This document shows positions 61,743 to 64,000 of a stretch of 64,000 nt of DNA, piece by piece. Positions within the stretch are counted from its first letter, which is position 1; every line of letters begins with the position of its first letter. The DNA comes from Magnetospirillum sp. GTDB taxonomy: Bacteria; Pseudomonadota; Alphaproteobacteria; CACIAM-22H2. Where the stretch lies: NCBI GenBank assembly GCA_027532905.1, contig JAPZUA010000006.1, positions 160,101 through 224,100 on the forward strand. The letters run 5' to 3'. A model generated the notes under the pieces. It was given only the letters and a program-made list of their open reading frames with translations. It was not told the DNA's origin and searched no databases. The translations under genes were made by a program, and so were the position numbers.

Positions 61743-62624
61743 ATGCCACAAGTCTGGCAAGCCGACGATGTCGTGAAGATTCTTGTTGTGGACGACGAAG
61801 AATTGGCTGTCGAAGAACTCGTCTACGCGTTGCGCGCCGCTGGGTTCAATGCAATCGGCGAGCACAGTGCGGCACAAGGGCTCGAGAGTTTCCTCCGCGA
61901 CAACAGTATCGGTGTAGTCGTTTCCGACTTCCACATGCCGATGCAAGACGGGGTCGAATTTTTCAAGAAGATCCGCCGCTGTGGCAGTCGCGGCGCGGCT
62001 TGCGGACTCATACTCATGACCGGATTTCCGGAAGTCGCCAATGCCATTGCCGCAGTCGATTTGAGGGTCGAGAAGTACCTTTTAAAGCCGATCGAGCCAG
62101 ACGAAGCCCTCGCAGCAACGTCTGCTGCCGTTTCGAGCTATAGGAAAGCCATCGACGTGGCCAATTCCCGGGACCTTGCGGTATCGACGCTTCGCACATT
62201 CTTGAATGCTCCGACGCCGATCGTCGCCCTACCCCATGTTGACGAAGATAAGTTTGGCGCCGTGGGCTACGAGGAACGAGAGCGGCAACGGACCGAAATG
62301 CTGGGGTTGATGTTGCGTTCGCTGAAGCTCCGATCCGAAATACTGCCGCAAGATCTATTCGGTGACCCCGCCTGGTGTATGCTTTTGGAACTTGCGCTGA
62401 TCGAACGGAGCGGCAAAAGAACAACGGTGAGCGGTCTGACCGTATTGGCGCAAACAAGCCACACAACCGCAGTGAGGCGTATTCAGGACTTGGTCCAAGC
62501 GGGACTTTTCGTGCGACACGACGATTCCCTCGACCGACGCCGATCCTATGTCTCTCTCTCGCAAAACGCACACGAACGATTGAACCAGCTTCTTGACCGT
62601 CTCGTCGAAGACCAGTCGCGCTAG
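61743..62624 (+). CDS. Response regulator, receiver plus MarR-like winged helix
   Basis: A 293-residue regulator. REC domain with D17-D18, phospho-acceptor D62 (VVVSDFHMPMQDGVEFFKK) and Lys in LLKPIEP. After a linker, residues 200-290 form a winged helix like MarR proteins (SGLTVLAQTSHTTAVRRIQD, DSLDRRRSYVSLS). AGGAG precedes the ATG at 61743. It pairs with the upstream kinase. Confidence 0.85.
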   Translation: MPQVWQADDVVKILVVDDEELAVEELVYALRAAGFNAIGEHSAAQGLESFLRDNSIGVVVSDFHMPMQDGVEFFKKIRRCGSRGAACGLILMTGFPEVANAIAAVDLRVEKYLLKPIEPDEALAATSAAVSSYRKAIDVANSRDLAVSTLRTFLNAPTPIVALPHVDEDKFGAVGYEERERQRTEMLGLMLRSLKLRSEILPQDLFGDPAWCMLLELALIERSGKRTTVSGLTVLAQTSHTTAVRRIQDLVQAGLFVRHDDSLDRRRSYVSLSQNAHERLNQLLDRLVEDQSR

Positions 62625-62877
62625 GTGACGCTCATTAAAACTCCGAGGCGTGTTTATGGGGCCTTTGGCTTAAACTCTTTGGTACTTTTTCTGCGATGGA
62701 CAATATAACAGAATAAATAATTTTTTTGATGGAGTCAGTCACGTGCCTTTCTCAATACAGCAGAAGATTCTTCTGCGTGGCGCATTTTACTCTGTTGCAA
62801 AGTCGACGGGCTTCGCAATGCGCAAGGTCTTTGGCCGAGTTGGTCCCCCGTTTACGACAGAACAAATAACGTCTGTA

Positions 62878-63702
62878 CTAGCGGAGCAGGTTAAGCAGCA
62901 CCGAAGGCTGCTGGTTTGCGATAGACAGCGACTGAATGCCAAGCTGTTGGCGTACCTGCTGCGCCTGCACGATTGCCGACACTTTGCCGATATCGGTATC
63001 GACGATGGCGCCAAAGCCAATCGACGTTGAATCGACAATCGCGTTTATGAAACGTGATTGCAGTGTGAACGTGCGCGTTTCGGCTGCGTTGATGCCTAGC
63101 GACGTGGCCACCGCCTGTTGGAAGGTGGAGAGGCTGTTAAGACCGGCTGCCGCATCCGACGCGGTCGCGACGATGTTGGCAGTGGACGCGAACGCGTTGA
63201 AGGCCGCGTCGACCGACGACTGAGCGGTCATGGTCAGCGCCGTGCCGTTATTGTCGGCAAGAAACGCTTTTGCAGTTGAACCGGCGGAAATCAGATTTGT
63301 GCCGTTGTAGCTTGCCTGGCTTATGAAGTCCGCGACTTGGGTTGTGAGCGTATTGAAGTCGGCCGTGTAGATCGAGCGCTGGTTGGTGCTGATAAATCCG
63401 TCGCCGAGTTGCATTATTCTGGCCTGAAGGTTCCTGATCGTGTTCGAAATGTTCGTAAGCGCCGCCTGCGTTATCGTGCCGATACCGACGCCGCTGGTAA
63501 GCGAAGCCTGGATGGAACTGTAGGCTTGCAAGTTGCCGCTGATGCCTTGCGAAACCGAGAAAGCTGACGCGCCATCGGCCGCTTCAGCAACGCGATACCC
63601 TGTCTGAGCCTTTTTGGACGCGACGTTGAGCGCGCTCTGAGTCGTGCGCAACGAAGCCAGAGCCGTATAGGCGCCAATATTCGTGTCAACGGAGTTCGAC
63701 AT
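62878..63702 (-). CDS. Flagellin
   Basis: A 274-residue filament subunit with a short variable centre. The N-terminal D0/D1 is clear (VDTNIGAYTALASLRTTQSA, YRVAEAADGASAFSVSQGIS) and the C-terminal D1/D0 (VQAQQVRQQLGIQSLSIANQ ending SVLLNLLR). AAAGGGA precedes the ATG. No other flagellar genes are in the window, so this is an isolated or accessory flagellin copy. Confidence 0.92.
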   Translation of the reverse strand: MSNSVDTNIGAYTALASLRTTQSALNVASKKAQTGYRVAEAADGASAFSVSQGISGNLQAYSSIQASLTSGVGIGTITQAALTNISNTIRNLQARIMQLGDGFISTNQRSIYTADFNTLTTQVADFISQASYNGTNLISAGSTAKAFLADNNGTALTMTAQSSVDAAFNAFASTANIVATASDAAAGLNSLSTFQQAVATSLGINAAETRTFTLQSRFINAIVDSTSIGFGAIVDTDIGKVSAIVQAQQVRQQLGIQSLSIANQQPSVLLNLLR

Positions 63703-63824
63703 TGTGCGGTCCCTTTCTGGTCATCTGTTTCGACTTCTGTCGATCAATACACCGATGAATCCCCAACGCGGCGAGATGAATCAAGAAAAGATTGGTTCAA
63801 TTTGGCATCCAAAATAGTGACCTA

Positions 63825-64000
63825 GTCAGGTTTTCTGTGTCCAGGCTGATTTGACCTGCCCCCATTGAAGTGGTCCTCCCTGAGGTATGGTTTTGGAGAA
63901 GGAGGAACAGGCAATGGCAAGGAAAAGACATACGCCAGAAGAGATCGTCGCGAAGCTAAGGCAGGTCGATGTGCTTATGGCCCAGGGGCGGCCGGTTGCA
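63825..64000 (+). mobile_element. IS3-family element, left end, runs off the window
   Basis: The end region (TGACCTAGTCAGGTTTTCTG then TGTCCAGGCTGATTTGACC) resembles the IS ends at 50640-50695 and 52354. GGAGGA and the orfA start follow. Confidence 0.75.
63914..64000 (+). CDS. IS3-family OrfA, 5' part only
   Basis: The first 29 codons read MARKRHTPEEIVAKLRQVDV then LMAQGRPVA, the helix-turn-helix start of an IS3 (IS407-like) OrfA, related to the remnant at 50623. The rest lies outside the window. Confidence 0.85.
   Translation, partial: MARKRHTPEEIVAKLRQVDVLMAQGRPVA

Noticed and set aside
62743..63030. A GTG-started frame of about 95 codons upstream of and antisense to the flagellin end
   Set aside because: Its first 45 codons look weakly protein-like with GGAG upstream, but the rest is antisense to flagellin and no family is recognised.
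11581..64000. A second attachment site copying the tRNA-Met 3' end
   Set aside because: By eye I found no repeat of GGGTTCAAATCCCTCCGCC elsewhere in the window.

Overview
The window looks like a piece of chromosome from a high-GC alphaproteobacterium, most likely Rhodospirillales-like. The evidence is an ISC-type iron-sulfur operon with mitochondria-like members (HscB with an N-terminal tetracysteine, HscA, IscU with LPPVK), an elongator tRNA-Met with a G-U first acceptor pair, many ABC importers with Tat-like solute-binding proteins, and a short alphaproteobacterial-type flagellin. All identifications come from reading the sequence; no database search was run.

Layout. (1) 1-11.6 kb is conserved core: the 3'-truncated tyrS and an alpha/beta hydrolase on the minus strand, then a plus-strand operon cysE-iscR-(second desulfurase)-iscS-iscU-iscA-hscB-hscA-fdx-iscX-tenA-mnmA. 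Two IscR type-1-like operators precede cysE. The operon makes cysteine, strips its sulfur, builds and hands over clusters, and ends with a tRNA thiolase that uses the same sulfur. (2) 11.5-15 kb is an integration point: tRNA-Met, a tyrosine integrase, and an IS3-family insertion that splits a small gene and whose transposase has lost its catalytic Glu. (3) 15-24.5 kb is a LysR regulator divergent from a branched-chain-type ABC importer fused operonically to an acyl-CoA dehydrogenase, an MDR oxidoreductase and an acyl-CoA ligase. (4) 24.8-39.8 kb holds two complete peptide/nickel-type ABC importers around a divergent pair encoding a PhnZ-like HD oxygenase and a PHP metallohydrolase, closed by a LysR regulator resembling those of aminoethylphosphonate loci. 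I infer a phosphonate-like or organophosphorus uptake and breakdown locus. (5) 40.1-49.1 kb is one eight-gene minus-strand operon (GntR, sugar-type ABC importer, two flavoprotein oxidoreductases, TauD-like dioxygenase) behind a 28-bp palindromic operator. (6) 49.1-52.8 kb is decayed DNA: IS3 and IS1380 remnants, a 170-bp MITE, a PilZ gene with an in-frame stop, a lipoprotein hydrolase and a small protein made of three 19-residue repeats. (7) 52.8-63.7 kb is a sensory block: hydrolase, membrane protein, pentapeptide-repeat protein, MCP, orphan receiver, a histidine kinase with Gln in place of the phospho-accepting His, a normal kinase/response-regulator pair, and flagellin. The window ends inside another IS3-family element.

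A family of hairpin repeats, about 52-60 bp, is scattered through regions 2-6 (seven clear copies plus one decayed copy, all in one orientation). Its arms come in two self-complementary types plus hybrids, and it is absent by eye from the core and sensory blocks. This is the strongest unexplained structure in the window, followed by the His-less kinase operon and the PhnZ-like locus.
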